DNA of 64,000 nucleotides from Actinoplanes sp. TBRC 11911 (lineage in GTDB: Bacteria > Actinomycetota > Actinomycetes > Mycobacteriales > Micromonosporaceae): contig NZ_JABBNC010000041.1 in assembly GCF_012933445.1 (NCBI RefSeq), forward strand, positions 32,997-96,996, in the 5' to 3' direction. The first letter of the stretch is position 1. Every line of letters begins with the position of its first letter. The position numbers and the translations under genes are program-made. Shown in pieces: positions 13,395-21,740 of the stretch. Under the pieces are notes generated by a model. That model was not told the DNA's origin, searched no databases, and worked only from the letters and a program-made list of their open reading frames with translations.

Positions 13395-15848
13395 TCAGGC
13401 TCCGAGCACCTCAACCACGATCTCCGGGCCCAGTTGATCACGCTCCCGCTTCACCAGCGTGATCCCGCCCGAGTGACACAGGTCGGCCAGCCTCCGCACC
13501 ACGCGCGTGCGCTCCTCCCCCTCGGGTGAGCTGGCGATCAGGCCGACCAGCGCCTCCACCACATCCCGCGGATCATGAGCGCTCCCGTACGCCTCTGCGG
13601 CGCGCCCGTAGCAATCGGCGGCTCGCTTCTGCTCCCCGCGCTGCGTCGCGATCGCGGCTTCCACCATCAAGGACGAACCGTCCTCCGGGGGACGCAACCG
13701 TTCCAGCACCTCGCGCGCCGGATCCACCCGACCCGACGACGCCAGCGCGAGCCCGATCGTCGCCAGCAGGCGCCGCCGATGGTTCGGATCGCCGACCCGT
13801 TCCAGTTCGACCATGGCCCGACGCCCGAGCCGCTCGGCCTCCTCCGGGTTTCCGTCCAGCCTCGCCACCTCGGCGAGATTCGCCAGGGCGACCGCCCGCA
13901 ACCGATCCTCACCGCCGTCGCTGGCCAGCAGATCCACCGCGGCGAGCCGGCGCCGCGCCGCGTCCAGATCGCCCACCCGGATCTCGTGCCAGATCAGGTT
14001 GTTCTCGGCCAGGGCCATATCCCGGGTCTTGCCGCTGCGCCGGGCCAGCGCGAGAACCGCCTCGCCGTGCCGTCGCGCCTCGTCGTACTCGCCGGTGGTC
14101 ATCCACATCGCGACGAGCTGGGTGTGCGCGGTGAGCTGCCCCGCGACGTCCCGCAGCCGCTCGAACTCGGCCACCGCCTGAATCGCCGAGCCGATCTCCT
14201 CAGCGCCCTTGCCGTGCTCCAGGGCGAGCTGGGCCAGTCCGACCTTGGCCCAGGCGCGGGTCGCCGGGTCGGCGTCGGCGGTACGCGGGTCGTCGAGCAG
14301 CCGTCGCAGCCACTGGCGGCCGCTGACGTCCATGCCCCGGAACCGCCACCAGCGCGGGAGCGCGGCGGCGATACGGAGCGCGGTGTGCGGCTCCTCGCCG
14401 GCTGCGAACGACAACGCCGCCCCCAGGTCGCCGGCCACGTCGTCGAGCCGGCCGGCCGCCTCGGTCAGCTTGATCCCGACCAGGTCGGGCGCGGTCTGCC
14501 GGGCCAGATCGGCGAGCACGGCCGCGTGCAGGCGGCGGCCCTCGGTCAGCTCGCCCTCGGCCGCCGCACGCTCGGACGCGTAGTCCCGCACGACGTCGAG
14601 CAGGCGGAACCGGACCATGCGGCTGCCGCGCACGCTCAGCAGGCCCAGCTCGAGCAGCCGGTTGAGCAGGTGCACGACATCGGCGCCGTCGGTCTGGGTG
14701 CCCTCGGTCATCCGTTCCGCGAGCCCGAGCGACCATCGGTAGCGCAGCATCGCGAGGCGGCGCAGCGCGTGCTGCTCGCCGGGGTTGAGCAGCCGATAGC
14801 TGGCGGCCACGGCGTCGCGCAGCGAGACGACGGCAACCGAGGGCATCACCGATCCGGGGCGGTCCAGGTCGAGGACGCGATCGCCGTACCGGTCGAGGAT
14901 CTCCGCGATGGTGAGCACGCGGCCGCGCGCGGCGGCGAGCTCGATCGCCAGCGGGAGGCCGCCGAGGCGTCGCACCAAGGTGGCCAGTGGCGCGATCTCA
15001 TCGGGTTCCAGCGGCGTGTGCCGGACCCGGCCGAGGCGGTCCAGGAACAGGGCGGCGGCGGGATAACCGGCGATGGCCGGGAGTAGGTCGGGTGCCTCCG
15101 GCGGCGGCACCACCAGCGGCGCGAGCGGCCAGACCCGCTCGGCGGGCAAGCCGATCGGGTGCCGGCCGGTGGCCAGGAAACGAAGCGACGGAATCCGGTC
15201 CAGCAGCCGGGTGAGCACCTCGGCGGCGGCCTCCGGCGCTCGCTCGACGGCGTCGACGAAGACCAGGGCGGCGCGCTCGGCGAACCGGCCGGGCAGGTCC
15301 TCGAAACGGCCCACCCCGAAGGCGGCCGCGACGCTGGCCAGGATCTCGCCGACCGACGCACCCTCGGTGATCACTATCCCGGCGACGCCTCCGGGGTACG
15401 CCGAGGCGACCCGGCGAGCCACCACGAAGCCGAAGCTCGTCTTGCCGACCCCGGCGATGCCGACCAGCGTCACGCCGCGCGGACCGTCCACCGCGGTGAG
15501 GCGGTTGACCAGCTCACCGACGTCGTCGTCGCGGCCGATCAGCTCGACGATCGGGGGCATCTGCAGGAAGCCGGTCGGTGGCAGCGGTTCCTCGGCCGGC
15601 TGTCCACGCGCCGCGGCCAGGAACGCCTCGCGATCGGGGCCGGCCAGACCGAGCGCGGCGGCCAGCAATTCCACAGTGGTGCGCTGCGGCCGGGAGGCAC
15701 GACCGCGTTCCAGATCGCGCACCGTCCGGACGCCGATGGCCGCCCGGACGGCGAGTTCCTCCTGGGTCAGCTTCGCTCTTAACCGATGTCGGCGCAGCAC
15801 GACGGCGAATCCGGATACCACCTGGTCCGCGCCCTCGTCCCCCGCCAT
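13395..15848 (-). CDS. HTH-ATPase-TPR regulator (STAND type)
   Basis: 817 residues with three parts. An N-terminal XRE-type HTH (FAVVLRRHRLRAKLTQEELA, then GVRTVRDLERGRASRP) covers about residues 10-80. An NB-ARC-like ATPase follows, with Walker A VGIAGVGKTS near residue 130, a Walker B-like ALVFVDAVERA near 198, and a sensor-like RFLATGRHPIGLP. After a winged-helix-like middle region, the C-terminal 350 residues form helical TPR-type repeats. Such proteins are large switch ATPases that control transcription in response to a ligand or partner; many in actinomycetes regulate secondary metabolism. It is a single gene with no neighbour pointing to a target. The ATG at 15848 is used; a GTG nine codons later is possible. 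Confidence 0.88.
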   Translation of the reverse strand: MAGDEGADQVVSGFAVVLRRHRLRAKLTQEELAVRAAIGVRTVRDLERGRASRPQRTTVELLAAALGLAGPDREAFLAAARGQPAEEPLPPTGFLQMPPIVELIGRDDDVGELVNRLTAVDGPRGVTLVGIAGVGKTSFGFVVARRVASAYPGGVAGIVITEGASVGEILASVAAAFGVGRFEDLPGRFAERAALVFVDAVERAPEAAAEVLTRLLDRIPSLRFLATGRHPIGLPAERVWPLAPLVVPPPEAPDLLPAIAGYPAAALFLDRLGRVRHTPLEPDEIAPLATLVRRLGGLPLAIELAAARGRVLTIAEILDRYGDRVLDLDRPGSVMPSVAVVSLRDAVAASYRLLNPGEQHALRRLAMLRYRWSLGLAERMTEGTQTDGADVVHLLNRLLELGLLSVRGSRMVRFRLLDVVRDYASERAAAEGELTEGRRLHAAVLADLARQTAPDLVGIKLTEAAGRLDDVAGDLGAALSFAAGEEPHTALRIAAALPRWWRFRGMDVSGRQWLRRLLDDPRTADADPATRAWAKVGLAQLALEHGKGAEEIGSAIQAVAEFERLRDVAGQLTAHTQLVAMWMTTGEYDEARRHGEAVLALARRSGKTRDMALAENNLIWHEIRVGDLDAARRRLAAVDLLASDGGEDRLRAVALANLAEVARLDGNPEEAERLGRRAMVELERVGDPNHRRRLLATIGLALASSGRVDPAREVLERLRPPEDGSSLMVEAAIATQRGEQKRAADCYGRAAEAYGSAHDPRDVVEALVGLIASSPEGEERTRVVRRLADLCHSGGITLVKRERDQLGPEIVVEVLGA

Positions 15849-15966
15849 GATGCGAACCTATGCATCAGCGACGATGCCTGCGAGCAGAGATCCGTACCTG
15901 TCGGGAAGCGGACGGAAACCTTGTCAGGGAATAAACGTAATCTCGGACTTGCGGTGATTCTCGGCG

Positions 15967-17124
15967 TTACAGACCGAGACCGCGCGCGATCAGCATCCGC
16001 TGCACCTCGGACGTCCCCTCCCCGATCTCGAGGATCTTGGCGTCCCGGTAGAAGCGACCCACCGCCGACTCGTTCATGAAGCCGTATCCGCCGTGCACCT
16101 GCGTCGCGTACCGGCTGTTCTCCATGGCGGCGTTGCTGGCGTTCAGCTTGGCGATGGCCGCGTACCGCTTGAACTCCTCGCCGGCGAGCATCCGGGCCGC
16201 GGCATCGTAGTAACCGAGCCGCGCCGTGTGCGCCCGCAACTCCATGTCCGCGATCATGAACTGGACGGCCTGGTAGTTGCCGATCGGCTTGCCAAAGGTC
16301 GAACGTTCGTTCGCGTAACGCACCGACTCGTCGACGCAGCCCTGTGCCAGCCCGACGGACAACGCCGCGATCGCGATCCGTCCCTCGTCAAGCGTCCGCA
16401 GGAACTGGGCGAAACCACGGCCACGCTCACCCAGCAGATTGGCGGCGGGGACGCGTACGTCGTCGAAGGAAAGCTCGTGGGTGTCCGACGCGCACCAGCC
16501 GACCTTGGAGTAGCCGGGCGCGACCGTGAAGCCGGGCGTCCCGGACGGCACGATGATCGTGGACAGTTCCTTGGATCCGTCCGGGTTCGTGCCGGTCTGC
16601 GCCATGACGGTGACCAGGCAGGTGATGTCGGTGCCGGAGTTCGTGATGAACGCCTTGGACCCGTTGATCACCCACTCGCCGGTCGACTCGTCCAGCACCG
16701 CGCGCGTGGTGATCGCGGCCGCGTCGGTGCCGCTGCCCGGCTCGGTCAGACCGAAGGCCGCCAGAGCCTCGCCGCTGGTCAGTTTCGGCAGCCAGCGTTC
16801 CTTCTGCTCGGGCGTACCGAAGCGGTGGATCGGCATGGCACCCAGCGAGATCGCCGCCTCCAGGGTGACCGCCACCGAGCTGTCCACTCTGGCCAGTTCC
16901 TCGAGAGCGATGCACAGCGCGAAATAGTCGCCGCCCATACCGCCGACGTCCTCCGGGAAGGGCAGGCCGAACAGCCCCATCTTCCCCATCTGGCGGACCA
17001 CCTCGTACGGGAAGGTCTTGTGCTCGTAATGTTCGGCGATCACCGGAGCGATCTGCTCGCGCGCGAAGTCCCGCACGGTGGCGCGCAGGGCCTCCTGCTC
17101 TTCGCCGAGCCGGAAGTCGACCAT
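15967..17124 (-). CDS. Acyl-CoA dehydrogenase
   Basis: 385 residues, complete. Blocks of the FAD-dependent acyl-CoA dehydrogenase family occur in order: GLFGLPFPEDVGGMGGDY, AFGLTEPGSGTDAAAITT, INGSKAFITNSGTD, LRTLDEGRIAIAALSVGLAQ, QVHGGYGFMNE and EIGEGTSEVQRMLIARGL. Glu in GEGT is at the position of the catalytic base of medium- and short-chain enzymes; isovaleryl-CoA dehydrogenases usually have Gly there, so this may act on isobutyryl- or 2-methylbutyryl-CoA or be a broad enzyme like Streptomyces AcdH. It follows the carboxyltransferase gene by 12 nt, in a block with a TetR-type operator candidate upstream. The likely pathway is leucine, isoleucine or valine breakdown. Confidence 0.92.
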   Translation of the reverse strand: MVDFRLGEEQEALRATVRDFAREQIAPVIAEHYEHKTFPYEVVRQMGKMGLFGLPFPEDVGGMGGDYFALCIALEELARVDSSVAVTLEAAISLGAMPIHRFGTPEQKERWLPKLTSGEALAAFGLTEPGSGTDAAAITTRAVLDESTGEWVINGSKAFITNSGTDITCLVTVMAQTGTNPDGSKELSTIIVPSGTPGFTVAPGYSKVGWCASDTHELSFDDVRVPAANLLGERGRGFAQFLRTLDEGRIAIAALSVGLAQGCVDESVRYANERSTFGKPIGNYQAVQFMIADMELRAHTARLGYYDAAARMLAGEEFKRYAAIAKLNASNAAMENSRYATQVHGGYGFMNESAVGRFYRDAKILEIGEGTSEVQRMLIARGLGL

Positions 17125-17136
17125 GGGGTACTCCTG

Positions 17137-18678
17137 TCAGACGGGCGTGACGCCATGCCGGCGCCGGGCGAAGCTACGGTCTTTGGTGCGGGCCGCGTCG
17201 AAGCGGCGGACGAGCTCGTCGCGCAGATCGCCGGGCTCGACGACGGTGTCGACCACCAGCTCACTGGCGAGACGCATGATGTCGATGTCGCGTTCGTAGT
17301 CGGCGCGGAGCTCGGCCACGTACGTCGCGCGCTCCTCGTCCGAGCCGAGGGCCGCGATCTTGTTGGCGTAGACGGCGTTGACCGCGGCCTCCGCCCCCAT
17401 CACCGCGATCTTGGCGGTGGGCAGGGCAATCGTGGCGTCCGGATCAAAGCCGGGGCCGGCCATCGCATAAAGCCCGGCCCCGTACGCCTTCCGGACCACC
17501 ACACAGATCTTCGGAACCGTGGCCTCGGAGATCGCCGTGATCATCTTGGCGCCGTGCCGGATGATGCCCTGTTTCTCCACGGCCGAACCGACCATGAAGC
17601 CAGGAACGTCGGCCAGGAACAGCAGCGGGATGTTGAAGGCGTCGCAGAGCTGCACGAACCGGGTCGCCTTGTCGGCCGAGTCGACGAAGAGCACGCCACC
17701 CTTGAACATCGAGTTGTTGCCGACGACACCGATGACCTCGCCGTCGAGCCGGGCGAACCCGATCGTCAGCTCACGCGCCCACAACGCCTGGATCTCCAGG
17801 AACGAACCCTGATCGACGATGCCCTTGACGTACCGCCGCATGTCGAAGGCCTGACGCTCGCTGGCCGGGACCAGCGCGCCGAGATCGATCTCCGGCGGCG
17901 CCTTGGCCTCGGTCGCGGGCGGGCGGCCCTCCCAGTTGGACGGAAGATACGACAGGTAGTCGCGGACCACGTCGAGCGCGTCGTTCTCGCTCTTGCAGAG
18001 GAAGTGGCCGACGCCGGACTCGGCGCAGTGCACGCGGGCGCCGCCCATGTCCTCGAGCGTCGTCTTTTCCCCGGTCACCATCTCGACCATGCGGTCGGAC
18101 CCCAGATACATGCTGGCGTTGCCGTCGACCATGGCGACCACGTCGCAGAAGGCCGGAATGTAGGCGCCGCCGGCTGCCGACGGCCCGAACAGGGCGCAGA
18201 CCTGCGGAATCGCTCCGGAAGCACGCACCTGGGTGTGGAAGATCTTGCCGGCGCCGCGGCGGCCCGGGAAAAGGTCGACCTGATCGGTGATCCGGGCCCC
18301 GGCCGAGTCGACGAGGTAGATCATGGGAACCGAGGACTGAATCGCACGCTCGATGATCCGGATGATCTTTTCGACCGTACGGGCTCCCCAGGAACCGGCC
18401 TTGACGGTCGAGTCGTTCGCCATCAGGCAGACCTGGCGCCCGTCGATCCGGGCGGTCCCGGTGATCACGCCGTCGGCGGGCAGCCCGTCGGCGAGGCTGT
18501 TGGCGAACACGCCGTCCTCGACGAAGGAGCCGTCATCGACCAGCAACGCGATCCGCTCGCGCGCGAACAGCTTGCCCTTGGCGGCGTTGGCCGCGTGGTA
18601 CCGCTCGGCGCCGCCGGTGAGCACCCGCTTGCGAATCTGCGCGAGCGCCTCCTCGGCGTCCCCGGAACCTCCGAGCAC
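17137..18678 (-). CDS. Acyl-CoA carboxylase carboxyltransferase (beta) subunit
   Basis: 513 residues with both crotonase-like halves. The N-half has KGKLFARERIALLVDDGSF and the acyl-CoA site region IYLVDSAGARI and GPSAAGGAYIPAFCDVV. The C-half has LLFLADVPGFMVGSAVEKQG and VRKAYGAGLYAM. These enzymes move CO2 from carboxybiotin to propionyl-, acetyl- or methylcrotonyl-CoA. Proximity to HMG-CoA lyase and a biotin carboxylase suggests methylcrotonyl-CoA in leucine catabolism, but specificity cannot be read with certainty. The start is GTG at 18678. Two tandem copies of a palindromic motif, shared with the tetR upstream region, lie 17 nt before it. The acyl-CoA dehydrogenase follows 12 nt after the stop. 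Confidence 0.9.
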   Translation of the reverse strand: MLGGSGDAEEALAQIRKRVLTGGAERYHAANAAKGKLFARERIALLVDDGSFVEDGVFANSLADGLPADGVITGTARIDGRQVCLMANDSTVKAGSWGARTVEKIIRIIERAIQSSVPMIYLVDSAGARITDQVDLFPGRRGAGKIFHTQVRASGAIPQVCALFGPSAAGGAYIPAFCDVVAMVDGNASMYLGSDRMVEMVTGEKTTLEDMGGARVHCAESGVGHFLCKSENDALDVVRDYLSYLPSNWEGRPPATEAKAPPEIDLGALVPASERQAFDMRRYVKGIVDQGSFLEIQALWARELTIGFARLDGEVIGVVGNNSMFKGGVLFVDSADKATRFVQLCDAFNIPLLFLADVPGFMVGSAVEKQGIIRHGAKMITAISEATVPKICVVVRKAYGAGLYAMAGPGFDPDATIALPTAKIAVMGAEAAVNAVYANKIAALGSDEERATYVAELRADYERDIDIMRLASELVVDTVVEPGDLRDELVRRFDAARTKDRSFARRRHGVTPV

Positions 18679-18694
18679 CGCGTAACCCCCACAT

Positions 18695-18728
18695 CCTGAA
18701 CGATCGTTAGGCCTGAACGACCGTTAGG
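18695..18728 (-). promoter_or_regulatory. Tandem TetR-type operator candidates
   Basis: CCTGAACGATCGTTAGG (18695-18711) is followed directly by CCTGAACGACCGTTAGG (18712-18728). The core AACGATCGTT is a perfect palindrome and the second copy deviates by one base. The same motif, CCTGAACGGCCGTTAA, lies before the tetR gene at 24646-24631 on the minus strand. The position just before the carboxyltransferase start suits repression. Confidence 0.75.
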
Positions 18729-18761
18729 GTAGCTTATCGTTCGCTCGGTCGGCAACGACGA

Positions 18762-18794
18762 ACGGGAGCCCCCGCAAGGCGCGGAGACTCCCGT
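18762..18794 (-). terminator. Terminator of the chaplin-like gene
   Basis: ACGGGAGCCCCCGC (18762-18775) and GCGGAGACTCCCGT (18781-18794) form a 14-bp stem with two wobble pairs and a 5-nt loop. It lies 110 nt after the stop of the chaplin-like gene on the minus strand and separates it from the catabolic operon. Confidence 0.65.
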
Positions 18795-18903
18795 CCGTTT
18801 CATTACCACCGATGCCGTGGAGGAACACCGGCTCAGTTCGACGCCTCCTGGCGTCGTCGGGTCGCACCCGGGACCGGCGCGACCCGGTCTGTTACCGCCC
18901 GGC

Positions 18904-20292
18904 TCAGCGCAGGGTGTTCAGCAGGCCGAGGCCGTTGACGCTCTCGGTCAGGTCAGCGGCCTGGCGGCCACCGGTGGCCTTGCTGTTGCTGCCGGTGGCA
19001 GCGGGCTTGGCGTAGTTGTCCGGCTCCTCGCCCTGGCCGTAGCCGTTGTCGTTGGTGTCCGGGCTGACGCCGTTGGCCGCCGCGTACTTGTCGTCGTCCT
19101 TGTTGCCCTTGCCGCCGTGGTCGCCCTTGTTGCCGTGGCCCCGGCTGCCGTGGTCACCCTTGATGCCGCCGATGTGGCCATCGTGGCGACCGCACCGGTC
19201 GTGCGAGAAGAAGAGCGCGTCGGACAGCAGTCCGTTGCGGCCGTCGCAACCACGGTGCCAGTCGCGGTCGCCGAAGCAGCCACGGTCACGGTCGCAGTTG
19301 TGGTCCCGGTCGTCGTCGTTGCCGAAGCAGCGACCGTCGCGGTCCCGGTCCCGGTCGCAGTCGCGGTCCCGGTCGTCGCCGTTGCCCCGCGCGTCACGGA
19401 TGACGTTGGCGCAGACCGCCGACGACTGGACCCCGCCGAGCAGGGACAGGGCGCCGACCGAGTTACCGCAGGCGTTGATCGGCGCGGTGATCGGGAGAAC
19501 GATCTGGTTGCCGCTGCCGATCCCGCGGCTGTCGCCGTGGGCCTGCACGGTGTCGGCCGGACCCGACTCGCGCACCCGGCCGGCCGAAACCGTCCGCGAG
19601 CTGCCGGACAGGAGCTCCGGCATGGCGGTCGGCGCGAACAGCGCGTTGCCGCCGGTGGACGCACTTTCGTCGCGCGAGATGCCGTTCGCGCAGACCGCGC
19701 GGCTCACGACCGGGCCGATGGCCAGGATCGAGTTGCCACAGGCGTTGATCGGGATGTCGATCGGCGCGTACACCTGGTTGCCGGTGAGCCAGCCGTAGCT
19801 GTCGTCGCCGACCTGCACGACCGACGGGCTGTCGCCGCGCCGCCCGTCGCCGCGCCGCTCGGTGCCGCTCTCCTCGATGCGGTTGACACCGACACCACGC
19901 GAGTCGGTGCGGCCCGCCGTCAGGATGGAGTTGCCGACGACGTTCAGCGGGATCGTGACCGGCAGGTAGACCTGATTGCCGGTCAGCCAGCCCGCGCTGT
20001 CGCCGTGGACCTGGAAGACGTCCGGACCTTGCCCACCACGCCGGTCCCGGCGCTGGTCGTCGCCGTGCTCCAGGAGAGCGCCACGGGCGTCGCCCGCCCC
20101 CAGGATCTGGGCCGACTCGCTGGCCGGGCTGACCGGGACGTTGGCGACCGTGACGAACTGCGTCGCCGGGTTGCTGCCGTTGTCGCCGGCGTTGACCCCG
20201 ACGGAGTCGGCCTGCGCGGCGGCCGGCGCGAAGAGCAGCGCACCGGCGGCCAGGACGCCGACGCTCAGTGTCTTGCGAACCCAAGTCTTCAT
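18904..20292 (-). CDS. Secreted protein with three chaplin-like repeats
   Basis: 462 residues with a signal peptide (LSVGVLAAGALLFAPAAAQA, cleavage about residue 28). Three repeats of the chaplin pattern follow at about 97-139, 162-205 and 252-297, each with GNQVYLPVTIPLNVVGNSI or a variant. Repeats 2 and 3 keep the paired Cys of chaplins (INACGNSI ... AVCANGI); repeat 1 has none. After them comes a region rich in Asp, Arg, His, Gly and Cys (about 300-400) with DRDRDCDRDRDRDG runs. There is no LPXTG-type sorting signal. Chaplins self-assemble into amyloid-like hydrophobic films on aerial hyphae and spores; a similar coat role is inferred. The gene lies between two parts of an acyl-CoA catabolic cluster on the same strand. 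Confidence 0.8.
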   Translation of the reverse strand: MKTWVRKTLSVGVLAAGALLFAPAAAQADSVGVNAGDNGSNPATQFVTVANVPVSPASESAQILGAGDARGALLEHGDDQRRDRRGGQGPDVFQVHGDSAGWLTGNQVYLPVTIPLNVVGNSILTAGRTDSRGVGVNRIEESGTERRGDGRRGDSPSVVQVGDDSYGWLTGNQVYAPIDIPINACGNSILAIGPVVSRAVCANGISRDESASTGGNALFAPTAMPELLSGSSRTVSAGRVRESGPADTVQAHGDSRGIGSGNQIVLPITAPINACGNSVGALSLLGGVQSSAVCANVIRDARGNGDDRDRDCDRDRDRDGRCFGNDDDRDHNCDRDRGCFGDRDWHRGCDGRNGLLSDALFFSHDRCGRHDGHIGGIKGDHGSRGHGNKGDHGGKGNKDDDKYAAANGVSPDTNDNGYGQGEEPDNYAKPAATGSNSKATGGRQAADLTESVNGLGLLNTLR

Positions 20293-20571
20293 GCGGAAGA
20301 AATGCCTTTCCGAAATGAATTAATCATGGCTATTCAATTAGGTGTTTCGGTACGTGCATTTCGGGCGCAGCGGTGCCTTGGCGCTTTTTGTTGTTGCCCT
20401 GACTCCGCTTGTCGAATTGCGCCCCATGGGCTTCGGTGCGGTTGCGTGATGGAGGCGCGCACGGTTCCCCGCTTGGTCGCAAGCGGTTCGGGAATCGAGC
20501 CGGGACGCTGGCACCGAAGCCGGTGCCGGCCGGATTGCCGGCGGTCGTGGGGACCGCCGGGCGCCATCACT
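20293..20571. other. Upstream region of the chaplin-like gene
   Basis: 279 nt. The first 60 nt beside the start codon are AT-rich for this genome (20300-20345), with the inverted sequence ATTCAATTAGG-like patches, and probably hold the promoter. No consensus -10/-35 pair was clear, and no developmental sigma-factor site could be assigned with confidence. Confidence 0.4.
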
Positions 20572-21600
20572 TCAGTCAGGTGAGGCGGTCGGTGTCTCGG
20601 CGTCATGGCGCCGGACCTCGACATCGCACGCGATCGGCAGCCGATGGCAGGCCATGGTGCTGCTCGCGATCGCCGCCGGCTGGAAGGCCGCGGAGCCGCC
20701 TTCCGTCCGTGTGCTCCCCGACCCGGTGGCCGGGGTACCACTGACATCCCCGAGGTGCAGCCGCAGCGGTGCCGCGGGACCGCCACCGCCGGGGTTGTCC
20801 TCCGCTGACGCCCGTTCCGGTCGGGCGATCACCGCGTGCGCGGTGGCCGTCCGGTGTGGAGCGGAAGGTCGTACGGAGGGTGCGTCGTCATGAACCGCGG
20901 TAACGACGCGGGAGACCTTCGGAACCGGTGCAACCACCGGTTCCTGGGGCTGGGCCTCGGCCCGCGCTGCCCCCGCGACCGGCTCCGGCAGCGTGGCGAC
21001 CGGGGAGATGGTCGCCGCGATCGGCCGCTGCTGGTCATCCGCCGGAGCGCCCCGATCCGGGCCGGCGACGTCCGCGAGGACATCGTCGACGCCGTCGGTA
21101 GCGGCGTTCGCGGGAATCACGCTCGGGTCGCGCACGACCTCGTCGACGATCGGCTGGGTGAGAACCCGCCGCGGGACGTCGAGCACGTCGGGCACGAGAT
21201 GATGCTTGCGCACCGGCTTCGCGGCCTCCAGCGGCCGGGTGGCCACCTTCAGAACGCGGTGCACGGGCGCGGTGGTGTCGCTGCCGACCAAGTCGTCGAT
21301 CGCGGAACCGCCGGATGCGGCACTGTCGACAACGGAACCGAGCAGCGAGCCGGATGGCCCGTCCGCGCGGTCGGCCGCTTGTGCGGCGGCACCGGTGAGC
21401 AACCAGGCCGCACCGGCCAGGCCACCGACGACGAGGACACGCAGAAGCCACCGGGACGACCCGGTGCCGCGTGGGCGGCGTTCCGCCGGCCGCTCCGCCA
21501 CCTGGCTGTGAGGCGGTAAGGGCGCGGACACACCGATGGACGACATGGACGGCGACCGGAAAGGCGTGCGCGAAGTGCGCTCGACCCCCAGTCGTGTCAT
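20572..21600 (-). CDS. Secreted low-complexity protein, unknown function
   Basis: 342 residues. A basic N-terminal region of about 50 residues is followed by a hydrophobic signal sequence (WLLRVLVVGGLAGAAWLLTG, then AAAQAAD), so the protein is exported or membrane-anchored. The rest is rich in Ala, Pro, Val and charged residues, with segments such as VHRVLKVATRPLEAAKPVRK and LDVPRRVLTQPIVDEVVRD but no recognised domain. GAGGGGCG lies 8 nt before the ATG at 21600. It is upstream of and co-directional with the chaplin-like gene, 279 nt away, and may belong to the same surface programme. I know of no family; the resemblance to other Pro/Ala-rich exported proteins near chaplins is only impressionistic. 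Confidence 0.65.
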   Translation of the reverse strand: MTRLGVERTSRTPFRSPSMSSIGVSAPLPPHSQVAERPAERRPRGTGSSRWLLRVLVVGGLAGAAWLLTGAAAQAADRADGPSGSLLGSVVDSAASGGSAIDDLVGSDTTAPVHRVLKVATRPLEAAKPVRKHHLVPDVLDVPRRVLTQPIVDEVVRDPSVIPANAATDGVDDVLADVAGPDRGAPADDQQRPIAATISPVATLPEPVAGAARAEAQPQEPVVAPVPKVSRVVTAVHDDAPSVRPSAPHRTATAHAVIARPERASAEDNPGGGGPAAPLRLHLGDVSGTPATGSGSTRTEGGSAAFQPAAIASSTMACHRLPIACDVEVRRHDAETPTASPD

Positions 21601-21740
21601 GATTCGCCCCTCGTCATTCGATTCCGACCGGTGGCCGTTCGCCGGAACCGGCGGTCGGCCACTCGTATTGGTAACGAAACGAGCGTGGACGGGTCACGCA
21701 GACAAATCGGAAAAATGATCGCAGGTTTCTGCGGTAGAAA

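Noticed and set aside
13088..13462. Possible protein of 124 residues after marR
   Set aside because: It reads into the antisense of the HTH-ATPase gene, begins at a TTG without a ribosome binding site and resembles no protein.
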